A stretch of 64,000 bases of DNA from Cryptomeria japonica (lineage: Eukaryota; Streptophyta; Pinopsida; Cupressales; Cupressaceae). Every line of letters starts with the position of its first letter. The first letter of the stretch is position 1. Below are positions 48,299 through 59,009 of this stretch, in pieces. The translations under genes were made by a program, and so were the position numbers. The stretch spans positions 99,356,239-99,420,238 of the forward strand of contig NC_081413.1 of assembly GCF_030272615.1 (NCBI RefSeq), written 5' to 3'. The notes beneath the pieces were generated by a model that saw only the letters and a program-made list of their open reading frames with translations, searched no databases and was not told the origin of the DNA.

Positions 48299-51200
48299 AT
48301 GGCAAGTTCGTCAGGGAGAATAGAGGTGGAGAAATTTAATGGAAGTAATTTTGAGATGTGGAAGCTGAAGATGGAAGATCTGCTAATAGATCGAGATCTT
48401 TGGGATGCTGTTGATGCGAATGTCCAAAGGCCCTCAGATCCTACTGCGGCAGCTCAGTATGATGTTATGGACCGAAAAGCCAAGGGTCTAATCAGACTGT
48501 GCCTGGCAGACTCTGTTCTAATCAATGTCCATGAAGAGAACTCTGCAAAGAAGCTATGGACTAAGCTTGGTGAGATGTATCAAGTGAAATCTTTATTAAA
48601 TCAAATTTTCTTAAGAAAGAAATTGTATTCCTTGAAGATGGAAGAGGGTGGACGAATTGCAGACCACCTAGAAGCATTCAATATGATTGTGGCTCAATTA
48701 GTATCCGTCGGTGTTAAGATGGACGAGGAGGAGAAATGTCAGATCTTGCTTTGTTCTTTGCCTGATTCGTGGGATTCTCTTGTTATGGCTATCGGTAGTA
48801 CTTCTGTTGTTTTGAAATCTGAAGATGTGGTGGGTGCCCTACTCGGTGAAGAGATGCGAAGGAAGGTATCCATCAGTTCAAAGGAAGCCCTAACCGTTCG
48901 TGGAAGACCTAAGGAGAAAGGCAAGAAGAATGAGAAGCGCGGCAAGTCCAAATCCAAAGGGAGATCGAAATCTCCTGGAAAGTCCAAAGTCATTTGCTGG
49001 AATTGCGGTAAACCGGGTCACATCCGTAAGGACTGCAAAGAAGAAAAGAAGAAGAAAAAGAAAAAGTTTGATTCTGATTCTGAGTCCGACAAGGAAGATG
49101 GCGATGCCTTTATTGCAGCTTTGGCGACTCATGCAGGTAATGATGCCTGGCTAATTGACTCAGGTGCATCTTTTCATATGACTTCCAATAGAGATTGGTT
49201 TTCTGAATATGAAGGATTTAATGGAGGTAAGGTGTACTTGGGTGATGATTCACATCTAGACATTGTTGGTCGAGGTAAAGTTAGAATCAGGTTTTCTGAT
49301 GGTAGAATAAAAAGGATTAATGGTGTGCTGCATATCCCTGGATTAAAACGAAACCTGTTATCTGTGAGCAAACTGATAGATGCAGGTGTGCAGGTAGTCT
49401 TTTCTGAAGCGGGATGTAAGATGATTAAGGGTGCTATGGTAGTTGCTAGAGGTGTCAGGTTTGGCACTTTGTATAAGCTTGAAGCATACACTGTTGAGTG
49501 TAATAGCACTTCTGTAAAAAGTAAATCTGTGGATACCTCACTGGAAGATTTGAAGGTTTCACCTTCAGCAGATGGAAATGGTTTTTGGGTACCTAAGGGT
49601 GCACTTTCGTCTGAAGCAAAGTTACCTGCAGAGAAGACTATGTTATGGCACCAGAGACTTGGCCACATTGAAGAAAAGGGTCTAAGGACCTTGAAAAATA
49701 AAAACCTTGTTGAAGGTTTGAATGACTGTAACCTTGACTTTGATTTCTGTGAGCATTGCATTTATGGAAAACAAAACCGCGTTCAGTTTTACTCGAGTTC
49801 TCATAAAACTTGTGGTGTTTTGGATCTTATCCATTCTGATGTGTTTGGTCCAGTAGATGTCTCTTCGATTGGAAAATCCACATATTATGTTTCATTTATT
49901 GATGATTTTAGTAGAAGGACATGGGTTTATTTTCTAAAGAGTAAATCTGAAGTTTTTAGTCGTTTTAAAGAATTTAAAGCAATGGTTGAGTTGCAGACTG
50001 GAAAGAAAATAAAATGTTTGAGAACTGATAATGGCGGTGAGTTTTGCTCTAATGATTTTGATAGATTCTGTAAAGACTGTGGAATTAACAGGCAGAAGAC
50101 AACTCCGTATTCTCCACAGCAGAATGGAGTTGCAGAAAGAATGAACAGGACACTGATGGAAAAGGCTAGGAGTATGTTGAGTGGTGCTGGTCTTGAACAA
50201 AAGTTTTGGGCTGAAGCTGTTGCCACTGCTTGCTACCTGATTAACAGGTCTCCTACATCAGCTCTTGTTGATAAAACGCCTATGGAAGCATGGTCAGGTC
50301 ACAAGCCTTCATTGAGACATCTTAGAGTTTTTGGTTGCGAGGCATATGCACATGTGCCAAAGGAGAAGCGAACAAAGTTGGAGAACAAGGCTGTGAAATG
50401 TATCTTCATCGGGTATAGTTATGGTGTGAAAGGATACAAGCTTTGGGATCCTGTTGCACAAAAGGTAATTCACAGTAGAAGTGTTATTTTTAGAGAAATT
50501 AAGTCTCCTTCTGTTACATTGCAGCCAGAACAGACTAAAAAAGAAGATGTGATTCAACTTCCTTCTACACCTGAAAGAGTTGAATCAAGACCCCTAGATA
50601 GGCAAGAATTTGAGGAGAGCTCGTCTAGCTCTGAATCTTCAGAAGAGGAGGAAGAACCTCCAACTCAGCTTGTTCGAAGGTCTACAAGACATAGACAACC
50701 ACCTGAAAGGTATTCACCTGATGATTGGAGATGTATTTTTGCTCTGAATACTAGTGTGGATGAACCAAAATCTGTAGAAGAGGCATTAGGTATGAATGAT
50801 GCAGAATCCTGGAAGATTGCTATGGAGGAAGAAATGGCAGCTTTGAAAAAGAATGATACATGGGATCTTGTACCATTGCCTGAAGGACGAAAACCTGTTG
50901 GTTGTAAATGGGTGTTCAAGAAAAAGATTGGTTCAGATGGAAGCATTGAGAAGTATAAAGCAAGGTTGGTTGCAAAAGGCTACTCTCAGGTTGAGGGTGT
51001 TGATTACGGTGAGATATTTTCTCCTGTTGCAAAAATGACGTCCATTAGATTTTTGCTTTCTATTGCTACTGCTTATGATTTAGAGGTTGAGCAAATGGAT
51101 GTGAAAACTGCTTTCCTTCATGGTGATTTGGAGGAAGATATTTATATGACACAGCCGGAGCACTATGTGGTGAAAGGCAAAAGTAATTTGGTCTGTAAAT

Positions 51201-52342
51201 TGAAGAAATCTTTGTATGGCCTCAAACAAAGTCCTAGGATGTGGTACCAGAAATTTGATACATATGTGTTGAGTTTGGGATTTGAACGTTCTAAATCAGA
51301 TCACTGTGTTTATTATAAATCTTATGGTGATCATTTCTTATTCATTGCATTGTATGTTGATGATATGTTATTCATTGGTAAAGGGAAAGGTATGATTTCA
51401 GAACTGAAGTCTCAGCTCGCTGCTAAATTTGAAATGAAAGATCTTGGTGCAGCAAAGCACATTCTTGGGATGGAAATTAGAAGAGATAGGGCGAACAGAA
51501 AGCTATGGCTAGGCCAGAGTAAGTATGTGAATTCAGTGTTACAGAGGTTCAACATGCAGAATTGTAGACCATTGAGTGTTCCTTTTACAGTTGGAATGAA
51601 ACTATCTGTTTCATATTGTCCTACATCCCCATTGGAGATGGAAGACATGAGCAGAGTGCCTTACCAGAGTGCAGTTGGAAGCTTGATGTATGCTATGGTC
51701 TGTACTAGACCAGATATTGCCCAAGCAGTGGGAGTACTTTCTAGATATATGTCTAATCCTGGTAGAGTTCATTGGGATGCAGTCAAAAGAGTCTTCAGAT
51801 ATTTGAAGGGTACTTCAGAGTATTCTTTGTGTTATCATGGTAATTCAATTGAAGACATGACTTCCCTTGATATCCATGGTTATGTAGATTCAGATTGGGC
51901 AGGTGATATTGATAGCAGAAGATCCACTAGTGCTTATGTGTTTACTTTGTTTGGTGGTGCAATTAGTTGGATGAGTAAGCGACAGGCTGTGGTTGCTTTA
52001 TCCACTACTGAAGCAGAGTATATGGCAGCTACTCATGCTTGTAAAGAGGCCATTTGGCTTAAGAGACTGTGTTCGGATATTGGAATAAAACAAGGTACAG
52101 TGACAGTTTACTGTGACAGTCAGAGTGCAATTAGCCTAGCTAAGAACCCGACATTTCATGCCCGGACCAAACATATTGATGTTCAGTATCATTTTGTTAG
52201 AGATATGGTCGAAGATGGTAGGGTGAAGCTGGTTAAGGTGGACACTTTGATGAATGTTGCAGATGCTTTAACTAAGGCTGTGAGCACAGAGAAGTTCAGA
52301 TGGTGTTCAGAGTCTATGGGCCTTATGGCCCCTAGCAATTGA
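48299..52342 (+). CDS. Copia A1 gag-pol polyprotein, 1347 residues
   Basis: An uninterrupted frame, which would make virus-like particles and copy and integrate the element. Residues 1-190 are gag (RIEVEKFNGSNFEMWKLKM start). The CCHC knuckle is CWNCGKPGHIRKDC at 233-246. Protease has DSG at 287-289. The integrase zinc domain has H451, H456, C484 and C487, and the core triad is D514, D577 and E613 with the normal 35-residue spacing. A Ser/Glu-rich linker near 770-800 precedes RT, whose YVDD is at 1019-1022. RNase H begins around D1197 (VDSDWAGD), with STTEAEYMA and YCDSQSAI after it. It ends MGLMAPSN at a TGA (52340-52342), 56 bp before the 3' LTR. Every catalytic residue I can place is present. 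The gag and RT look TNT1/Tork-like; the exact lineage is uncertain. The ATG at 48299 lies 110 bp after the primer site and is the first in frame. Confidence 0.97.
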   Translation: MASSSGRIEVEKFNGSNFEMWKLKMEDLLIDRDLWDAVDANVQRPSDPTAAAQYDVMDRKAKGLIRLCLADSVLINVHEENSAKKLWTKLGEMYQVKSLLNQIFLRKKLYSLKMEEGGRIADHLEAFNMIVAQLVSVGVKMDEEEKCQILLCSLPDSWDSLVMAIGSTSVVLKSEDVVGALLGEEMRRKVSISSKEALTVRGRPKEKGKKNEKRGKSKSKGRSKSPGKSKVICWNCGKPGHIRKDCKEEKKKKKKKFDSDSESDKEDGDAFIAALATHAGNDAWLIDSGASFHMTSNRDWFSEYEGFNGGKVYLGDDSHLDIVGRGKVRIRFSDGRIKRINGVLHIPGLKRNLLSVSKLIDAGVQVVFSEAGCKMIKGAMVVARGVRFGTLYKLEAYTVECNSTSVKSKSVDTSLEDLKVSPSADGNGFWVPKGALSSEAKLPAEKTMLWHQRLGHIEEKGLRTLKNKNLVEGLNDCNLDFDFCEHCIYGKQNRVQFYSSSHKTCGVLDLIHSDVFGPVDVSSIGKSTYYVSFIDDFSRRTWVYFLKSKSEVFSRFKEFKAMVELQTGKKIKCLRTDNGGEFCSNDFDRFCKDCGINRQKTTPYSPQQNGVAERMNRTLMEKARSMLSGAGLEQKFWAEAVATACYLINRSPTSALVDKTPMEAWSGHKPSLRHLRVFGCEAYAHVPKEKRTKLENKAVKCIFIGYSYGVKGYKLWDPVAQKVIHSRSVIFREIKSPSVTLQPEQTKKEDVIQLPSTPERVESRPLDRQEFEESSSSSESSEEEEEPPTQLVRRSTRHRQPPERYSPDDWRCIFALNTSVDEPKSVEEALGMNDAESWKIAMEEEMAALKKNDTWDLVPLPEGRKPVGCKWVFKKKIGSDGSIEKYKARLVAKGYSQVEGVDYGEIFSPVAKMTSIRFLLSIATAYDLEVEQMDVKTAFLHGDLEEDIYMTQPEHYVVKGKSNLVCKLKKSLYGLKQSPRMWYQKFDTYVLSLGFERSKSDHCVYYKSYGDHFLFIALYVDDMLFIGKGKGMISELKSQLAAKFEMKDLGAAKHILGMEIRRDRANRKLWLGQSKYVNSVLQRFNMQNCRPLSVPFTVGMKLSVSYCPTSPLEMEDMSRVPYQSAVGSLMYAMVCTRPDIAQAVGVLSRYMSNPGRVHWDAVKRVFRYLKGTSEYSLCYHGNSIEDMTSLDIHGYVDSDWAGDIDSRRSTSAYVFTLFGGAISWMSKRQAVVALSTTEAEYMAATHACKEAIWLKRLCSDIGIKQGTVTVYCDSQSAISLAKNPTFHARTKHIDVQYHFVRDMVEDGRVKLVKVDTLMNVADALTKAVSTEKFRWCSESMGLMAPSN

Positions 52343-52385
52343 TTCATTGTGTTGACATTCCCTTCCGCTCATGCAAGGTGTTCGA

Positions 52386-52398
52386 CAAGTGGGAGATT
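52386..52398 (+). promoter_or_regulatory. Polypurine tract of copia A1
   Basis: CAAGTGGGAGATT directly before the 3' LTR. The A2 copy keeps it at 5708-5718. It would prime plus-strand synthesis. Confidence 0.8.
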
Positions 52399-53283
52399 TG
52401 TTGGGAAAAATGGTGTCTCAACCTTGCATTTATGCGAGGTTACTATTTATAGTAAGTTTTTATTTGAGCACGAAACGGTGCGAAACTCTCCCTGAAGCTT
52501 CTGGTTGGCTAGATAAGCATTCCGGTAAAATTGCGTCGCAAGGTCACAGCTAGTTTTGAAGATATTAAAGTTTTCATCTTGGAGGGGTGCAATAAAATGT
52601 TTAAACTTAATTTTGGGGACTTTAGAGGCTCCAAAACGCCCTGAAAAGTTGCCGTAACCGGCGAAGCCGGTTACGAGGTGATAGAGCACTTCGCGAGCTT
52701 TCCGGCGCTTCAAACGGTTCGTCAATCGGACACCCGGTTCTCAAGTTATGGCCTCCGGAAGTTTGTACTCCTGAAATAGGAAAAATAATTTGTATCGAAT
52801 ACATAAATGAGCTGTAAAAGGGAGCGACACGTGTTGATGTGTGCTTTAACATGTCATAGAAGGGAGATAAGGTCGGCTACACCTTATTGGGTGGTTTTAG
52901 CCCATGGTTTTGTAATACCGTTTGACGGTTTCTTGTATTGTATCTCCTATTTATGAGGTGTGTGAGATAGAGGTTGTGTGTAAGAGTCTCATGGCTATTG
53001 AGTTGCCTCTGAATCTCTGATTAGTGCTACTCCTGCGAAGAGCTTGCTCTGCAAGTATTTTGTAATCTGTTTTTGATTGCTGAATAAAATATTGAGCTGC
53101 TTTTGGAGGGTGGGGTTTTTCTCCCGAAAGGGTTTTCCCCACGTAAATCATTGTGTTGTGGTATGATTGCTATTATATCTATTTCTATTTTCTGTAACTG
53201 TTGTAATGATCTGAAAAAGTTTTGCATTACCCTCCTCTCAAGGTTAGTGTAGGAAGTTGTTTCCGCTACTTAACTTCCTTACA
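52399..53283 (+). repeat. 3' LTR of copia A1
   Basis: 885 bp, followed at once by the target duplication GGGAG. ORFs read from it (and from the 5' LTR) on the minus strand are chance. Confidence 0.97.
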
Positions 53284-54520
53284 GGGAGAAGGGTGAAGGA
53301 GCATCAACTAAGTGATCAGTCAATGCTTGACCTTTTATTGCTTTTTGTGAGACAAACTTAAGGTTAAACTTAGTCAAAATCATAACCCACTTATCTAAAC
53401 ACCCAGAAAGATTAGTTTTTGAGAAAAGATGTATAAGAGGATCAAATTTAATGATAACATGGATCTCAACATTCAAGAGATAATGCCTCAACTTTTGGGT
53501 TGCAAAGACTAAAGCAAGGCACTGTCTTTCTATTATAGAATATTGGACTTTGTAATCAAGTAGAGTCTGGCTTATGCAATAAATTGGGCATTCTCTACCA
53601 TCCTTATCACATTGTGCCAATAAGGTTGCAAGAGCTTGAAGGGAAGAAGCAGTGTATATAAGAAAAGGCTTAGTAGGATTAGCAGGTTGAAGAATAGGAG
53701 GATTGGCCAAATAGGTTTTTTAAGTCTTCAAAAGCTTGATGACAATCCTCATTCCATTGGAAAGTGATACTATTTTTAAGCAATTGTGTGAAGGGAAAGG
53801 TACAATCCGCAAGTTGAGAGACGAACCTACGAATAGCTTGGATCTTTCCTTGCAAAGTTTTTAGTTGGGAGACATTCTTAGGAGGTGGCATGTTAACAAT
53901 AAGATTTATCTTTTTTGTATCCACCTCAATGCCACGATGTGAAACTATGAATCCTAATAGTTTTCCATTATCCACACCAAAACCAAATTTTTGGGGATTC
54001 AAATGCATGTTATACTTACGAATTCTCTCAAAGATTTGATGAGGATCTTAACATGATCTATATGAAGAACAAATTTGGCTAAGATGTCATCAACATAATC
54101 TTCTAAGGTTTTATGAATGTAGTCATGGAAGATGAGAGTCATAGCACACTGATAGGTTGCACCTACGTTTTTTACTCCAAAGGGCATCGCAGTCCAATAG
54201 AATGTACCCAAAGGAGTAGTGAAAGCAATTATATATTGATCTTGGGGATTGATGAAGATTTGATTATATCCTGAGAACACATCCATAAAGGATAATAAAG
54301 CATGCCCTGCTACATAATCCACTATCATATCAATATTCGAGAGAGGAAAATCATCCTTTAAAGAGGCCTTGTTTAAATCACGAAAATTCGTACACATCCT
54401 AATCTTATTTTCAGATTTAGCCACAACCACACTGTTTGAAATCCATGGGGAATAATTGATAGGATGAATGAATCCAACATCCAAGAGTTTTTCAATTTCA
54501 GATTTAACAAGTAATTCCAC
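53284..54520 (-). pseudogene. Gypsy-A reverse transcriptase and first RNase H
   Basis: Minus strand from 54520: MELLVKSEIEKLLDVGFIHP, then IRMCTNFRDLNKASLKDDFP, SFMDVFSGYNQIFINPQD, TAMPFGVKNVGATYQCAM and YVDDILAK (about 54080), the full set of RT blocks. The connection (FGFGVDNGKLLGFIVSHRGI, about 53990) and the RNase H (YCISQTLLDYKVQYSIIERQ, about 53580) follow, with a frame change near 53700-54000. The stretch runs into the A1 target site at 53284. It looks less damaged than Gypsy-B pol, in line with the lower LTR divergence. Confidence 0.92.
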
Positions 54521-55555
54521 TTTAGGGTGAATCTTTCAAATCTTTTGCTTCATAGGTTTAGCATTAGGGATTAGAACAATGTTATGAGTGACAATCTTAG
54601 GATCTATACCAAGTATGTCAGAATATATCCAAGCAAAGATCTTAGGGAATTCATGTAACAACTCAACATACTATTTTTGCTCTTCTTCGTCAAGACATTT
54701 CCCTATCTTGGTGATTATATCTTCAATGCAAGGATCCATCTTGATATCAATGGTGTCATTTATTAGAAGATTGATTTTTTGAGGAGCATCTCTCAATTGA
54801 GAAAATTATTTAACTATCTCATCATTATTTCTTTCTTTCCCAAAGTAAGCTTCCACATTTAAACAATAGGGAAAAGTGCGGTTATGGTGATAATGAGGAA
54901 GGTTGTCATAAGCTCCCGAGAATTCAACTAAGGAATCATTGGTAGAAAAAACATCCAAAGCAAAGACACAAGAAGGGTCACAATCAATATATTCTAGATA
55001 TTTTAGTGAGAGAGAAGAAGAAATGACATTAACACTAATAGATGGTCTCTTATAGGCTTTAGTATGCTTGAAAGGATCATAACCAAGCCCAAATGTCATA
55101 TCACAAAACTTATTTTCCAAGGGAACCTTAATCCCTTGTGCTTGTGAACCACATCCATTTCCATTATATCCACACTTAGCTAGGATGTGAAAACTAGGAC
55201 CATAAAGGTTAGTCATTTCCGAAGAAGAAAGAGGATTTTCAAAAAGTGAAGGATCAAAATCCTCTAGACCAGAAACTAAGGGAGATTAAATCTGAGAAGC
55301 CACCACAAAGTTATTACTCAGTGGCCTAGACAAAGTAGATTGATTTTTAGGTTCTTCTTCTTCTTTCTTCTTTTAGACCTTAGGTTCTCTAGGGGGAATT
55401 ATGTATTCCCCTACGAAAGTAGGATTGAAATCAAGGGATCCCCAATCATCTTCTATAAGAATCCTTTCAGGAGAGAAAGTGCTCCCAATCATAGAATCGA
55501 GCTGAGAAGACTCTTCCTCAAGAACCTTAGCTCCACTTGAGGAAGTATTGGGGAT
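54521..55555 (-). pseudogene. Gypsy-A protease-RT linker with G-patch-like region
   Basis: The ORF at 55216-54806 contains ILAKCGYNGNGCGSQAQGIK and then FCDMTFGLGYDPFK. This is the Gly-rich, G-patch-like block commonly seen between protease and RT in Tat-type elements (consensus style: MGY..G.GLG....G...P). The rest of the linker is acidic and of low complexity. G-patches bind nucleic acid in other proteins; the role here is unproven. Confidence 0.6.
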
Positions 55556-56065
55556 CTATCTAGATATAGGAGGCAGGTTTGATGAACTGGTCACACTAAT
55601 CGGAGTAGAAGCTTCAGAGGAATTATCTAAGATAGTTGGGGAAGAATTGATTGAAGAGGATTTAGAACTTAATGTTTGTAAACAAGCCTGGAATCTTGTG
55701 TCATCTAACAAGGTGTATGTTGTATTCTTGCGAATGAATTTGATTTGCCTATGCAATGTAGAGGTAACAACTTGCATGCTATGAATCCAAGGTCTCCCTA
55801 GCAACAAGTTGTATGTCAACTCTCTAGACATGACATGGATAGGAGTGGGTAAAGTAACAAGACCTACCTTAGCAGGCAAGGTGATGATACCTAGTGAAGA
55901 TTTAACAACATTATCAAAGCCACGAATGGTGAGAGAATTGGGTTGAATAAGAGATTTATCAACATTGATCTTATGCAACAAGTTAATGCTACAAACGTTA
56001 AGGCCAAAACCATTGTCCACTAGTGTTTGTCTTATCGCACTATCATTTATGATAACCACAATCAT
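55556..56065 (-). pseudogene. Gypsy-A protease (retropepsin-like)
   Basis: The 169-codon open stretch has the retropepsin arrangement: TLVDNGFGLNVCSINLLHKI (active site), SLTIRGFDN, and ELTYNLLLGRPWIHSMQVV (the second half of the fold, ending in the ILGRPWIH-type block). The active-site triplet is Asp-Asn-Gly instead of Asp-Ser/Thr-Gly; Asp-Asn-Gly also occurs in related plant gypsy elements, so it need not be a defect. It is preceded by IVFTQDELPF of the upstream ORF. Confidence 0.75.
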
Positions 56066-56077
56066 TAAGGGATCATT

Positions 56078-56968
56078 TTATTGTTGAACTTCACTAAAGG
56101 GCAACTCATCTTGTGTAAACACAATCTGAGCCTTAGGTGTTGTAATAGAGTGAATCAAGGAAGCCATATTATTGGATGTCACTATAGGTGGGACATTCAA
56201 TGTTTTCAAGGCATCTTGTAGCATTCCATGATGAGTCGAGGAAGTTTGAAGCAAATCCCAATTGGATATCTTGGTAGGAGTAGATTTAAGTTGTTTGACA
56301 AGATCATATTCATTACCAAGGGTTTGTGAAATGCGAGGCGCTTGAGGAAGAATGAGTTGAGGATTAGATAGAGGAGTCAGAACAACCAGAGGAGGGTTAG
56401 GTTGCCTATTGTTTCTCATGTTATAGGTATGGGCAATTGCATTATAACTCTCCTTAGTTAGTTGCCTAGCATAGCTATAAGGACTCTTAGTGGGATTCCT
56501 TCCTTGAACTGTAATGATAGGTTTGTTTGGAGTGCTAAAGGAATCATGACTATATCCTCCTTGAACTGTGAAAAGAGGTTGATTAAGAGGTGAAGCTGGA
56601 GAAAGAAAAGCACCTTGGACAAAAAAAAGAGGTTTGCTATGTTCATTCACATTGATCATATTGATTAACCTTTTAGATGTATTATTCTTGCTTAGAAGTT
56701 TAGGCAAAGATATAAAGTCATCAAGGGCATCATCCAATAAAGCATGGTCATAGTGATTGAAAGGCTTATCTTTGGACTCAAAAGTAGACATAACATCATA
56801 GAGGGAATTATGGGAGTCAACCATGTTGCTATATCTAGTGGAGGAGTTGATAGGAATGTACCTATGAGAGGAATCATTCAACTTATATTTCTCATCACCA
56901 CGAAATGGCATAGTAACAAGGTTGATTAATTTTTGGCAAAATGAGGGTTTAGAAGGCTTAGGGTTCAA
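56078..56968 (-). pseudogene. Gypsy-A ORF in the gag position, no gag domain seen
   Basis: A 296-codon open frame (MNPKPSKPSFCQKLINLVTM start) lies between the 5' LTR and the protease. It lacks the Trp/Phe-rich retrotransposon gag block and any CCHC knuckle. A short repeat recurs three times (FVQGAF, TVQGGY, TVQGRN; about 56630-56480). Its end (NEYDLVKQLKSTPTKISNWDLL, in two parts NEYDLVKQLKSTPT and KISNWDLL, then MLQDALKTL) looks like the region that normally links gag to protease in Tat elements. I infer that the gag proper has been deleted. The start is only 265 bp from the LTR. Confidence 0.6.
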
Positions 56969-57214
56969 AATTTTTTTCTAGAGATTCATCTAATTAATCG
57001 TTAGTAAAATCATAATCAACATAATTTCATACATCATAAAAATCATGAACATCTTGCAAATAGAAATCTGACATTTTGAAATGAAAATCGTATGAAACTT
57101 AACACACAATAAAAGGAAAATGAAAGAAACCTATCTTTTTTTTTTTTTGAAAGAAAATGCAATATACCAGATCTAGATCTAACAATGCAATGCAATGAAA
57201 ATGAAACTGAATTC

Positions 57215-57229
57215 ACATCAGGTTCACCA
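57215..57229 (-). promoter_or_regulatory. Candidate primer-binding site of Gypsy-A
   Basis: In element orientation TGGTGAACCTGATGT starts four bases after the 5' LTR. It begins TGG as expected for a tRNA 3' end complement but is not the iMet type. The tRNA is not identified. Confidence 0.5.
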
Positions 57230-57233
57230 AAGA

Positions 57234-58867
57234 TGTGTAGGGGAAAAAGTGAGACTAAGTATGGAAACCCTAATCTCACTCTCATGCACACTCATGGAAT
57301 ACGAAAGAGCCTAGGGAGGTAACACACGTCAGCTACTTCTTATGAGAAAGAGAGAGTCATGGATTAACTCTTAGGTTTTCTATTCCTTTGATGTAAATGA
57401 GAGAGAGGAATGATGTAAAATGCAATCTAACCTAGAAAGCAAGTAAGCAAACAAACCCTAATCTGAGAATGCAAATCAAAGGACAACTAACACATTGCTG
57501 CAAAGTATGAATCAAAAGGAAAAATAAGAGGTGCACCTATGTCTGAAATCTGAGCAGAAATGTCTGGGACCTGGGTGCCACACCATTGTCTTGATTCTGC
57601 AATTCTGGAGCTGAAACTGACAGGAGGGATTATGAGATCTGCAACGTATTGTTTTGCCAAGTCCTGCTAACAGAGGGCAGGACCATGGCACCACGCCACT
57701 GTCCTAGATAGGACCAGGCCACCACACCCTTGTCCTTGGGGTTTCTGCCAATATCTGCAACCCAAAATTGTCCCTGTGTGCTCTTTCAGTTGTGAAACTT
57801 CTAGCGATGCTCGGATCCAAACCTATACTTGAAGCTGAAAAAGAGGGTTTGGGGTGGCTATATAGGGTTTTTCCTTATTCAAACCCCCATGTTGGTGATT
57901 TCCACCTTGACGAATAGCCGATAATGTACTAAAAATGTGTTTGCACGATCCTATGAATGAAAGTTATCAACCTAGAGCAACCCTAAAGAGTAAACCCTAA
58001 TTGCTTATAATTGACAAAGTAAATGCTCTAAATACACAATGCAAAGTGATATAAAGCATGAATTTGAATCAAAATGAAGCTTATGCAAAGACATGAAAAC
58101 AACATGAAACCATACCCAACCCCAAGGGAGAGGTACAAGCCAATCATCAGTCGATGATCTCCTATTGTTCTTCTACATCTTCAAAATCCCCCAATTGATA
58201 AAATGATGTTTGATGAATGTTTAATGGATGAATGCTGAATGTTGTTGAAGAATTCAAAGATCTACTCTTTCTCTGCAAAGAAGGCTCTTTATGCTCCAAA
58301 AACCTACTCTTAGATTCTTAGAAGAAGACCCCTTCAAATGAAGAAAGAGAGCTCTTAAGTATGAAACCTTAGATCTTAATTTCATGTTTAGGCTGACCTA
58401 GGATTTGAATTTGCCACTGATATTTTGGGGTTAAGCATTATTATATCATAGGATTGTGCTCCCGAAATTTCATGGAAAAAGTCACGGACCGTGTGCATTC
58501 CCGCCACGGTCTGACCAACTTTTCACCAAATTTTTGAGGCCGTTAGATATGATGATATTAGAGTGTATCACAAAGTTACAATTGATTTCGTGATGTTTTG
58601 ATATGCGAAATCAGACCTAAACAGTCAAAATAAGACATAATTAGGGTTTATGATTAAATGATTCACTGGAAGAATAAGATGAAAAGGGGCACGCTTAGGT
58701 TAAAGGGCCCAATTTTATGATATATAAAGTGATGAAACATGACCTTATATTTAATTAAATTTTTAAAGGGGAGTGAGAATGCAAGATGCAAGACACACTA
58801 AGGTGGGTGCTAACCTAAGTGTGAAATTGTACCACCCTAGCAAGGGTGTACAATTTACGACACTACA
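57234..58867 (-). repeat. 5' LTR of Gypsy-A
   Basis: 1634 bp, direct repeat of 40162-41797, with the TATA-like site at 57858-57865. It abuts GTTGG, the right target duplication, within the Copia-B LTR. Confidence 0.93.
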
Positions 58868-58968
58868 GTTGGATTTGTTATTGTGCTTAAATTTTTATCT
58901 TCTAGTGAAGACTGATTCACCCCCCCCCCCCCCCCTCTTTCAATCTTCCTTCTTGGCTACTACTAACA
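58868..58968 (+). repeat. Copia-B 5' LTR, right part
   Basis: The last 96 bp of the LTR after the Gypsy-A insertion (first five bases are the duplicated target), ending CTAACA. It contains a run of 16 C (58920-58935). Confidence 0.8.
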
Positions 58969-58970
58969 AT

Positions 58971-58982
58971 TGGTATTAGAGC
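58971..58982 (+). promoter_or_regulatory. Primer-binding site of Copia-B (initiator tRNA-Met type)
   Basis: TGGTATTAGAGC, two bases after the LTR, one mismatch (C to T) from the A1 site TGGTATCAGAGC. Confidence 0.9.
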
Positions 58983-59009
58983 TAGATCCTTTGGTATAAG
59001 CTTAATCGC

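Larger units (their letters stand above)
47290..53283 (+). mobile_element. Copia A1: complete, young Ty1/copia element
   Basis: Two 885-bp LTRs (47290-48174, 52399-53283) differ at four sites only: 47524, 47552, 47596 and 48028 in 5' LTR numbering. The target duplication GGGAG (47285-47289 and 53284-53288) is perfect. A tRNA-iMet primer site, an unbroken 1347-codon gag-pol ORF and a polypurine tract are all present. It lies in Gypsy-A, on the opposite strand, between its two RNase H domains. It has everything a copia element needs in cis; whether it is transcribed cannot be told from sequence. Confidence 0.97.
40162..58867 (-). mobile_element. Gypsy-A: Tat-type Ty3/gypsy element with antisense captured gene and nested copia A1
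   Basis: The LTRs (40162-41797 and 57234-58867, 1636 and 1634 bp) start and end TGTGTAGGGG...TACA on the + strand. The element itself reads on the minus strand. Flanking pentamers are GTTAG (40157-40161) and GTTGG (58868-58872), one mismatch. Minus-strand order: 5' LTR (57234-58867), primer site, short gag-position ORF, protease, G-patch-like region, RT, RNase H, [A1], second RNase H, integrase, antisense PMD-type gene, polypurine tract, 3' LTR. The LTRs differ at about 11 sites in the first 350 bp. Without A1 it is about 12.7 kb. Confidence 0.93.
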
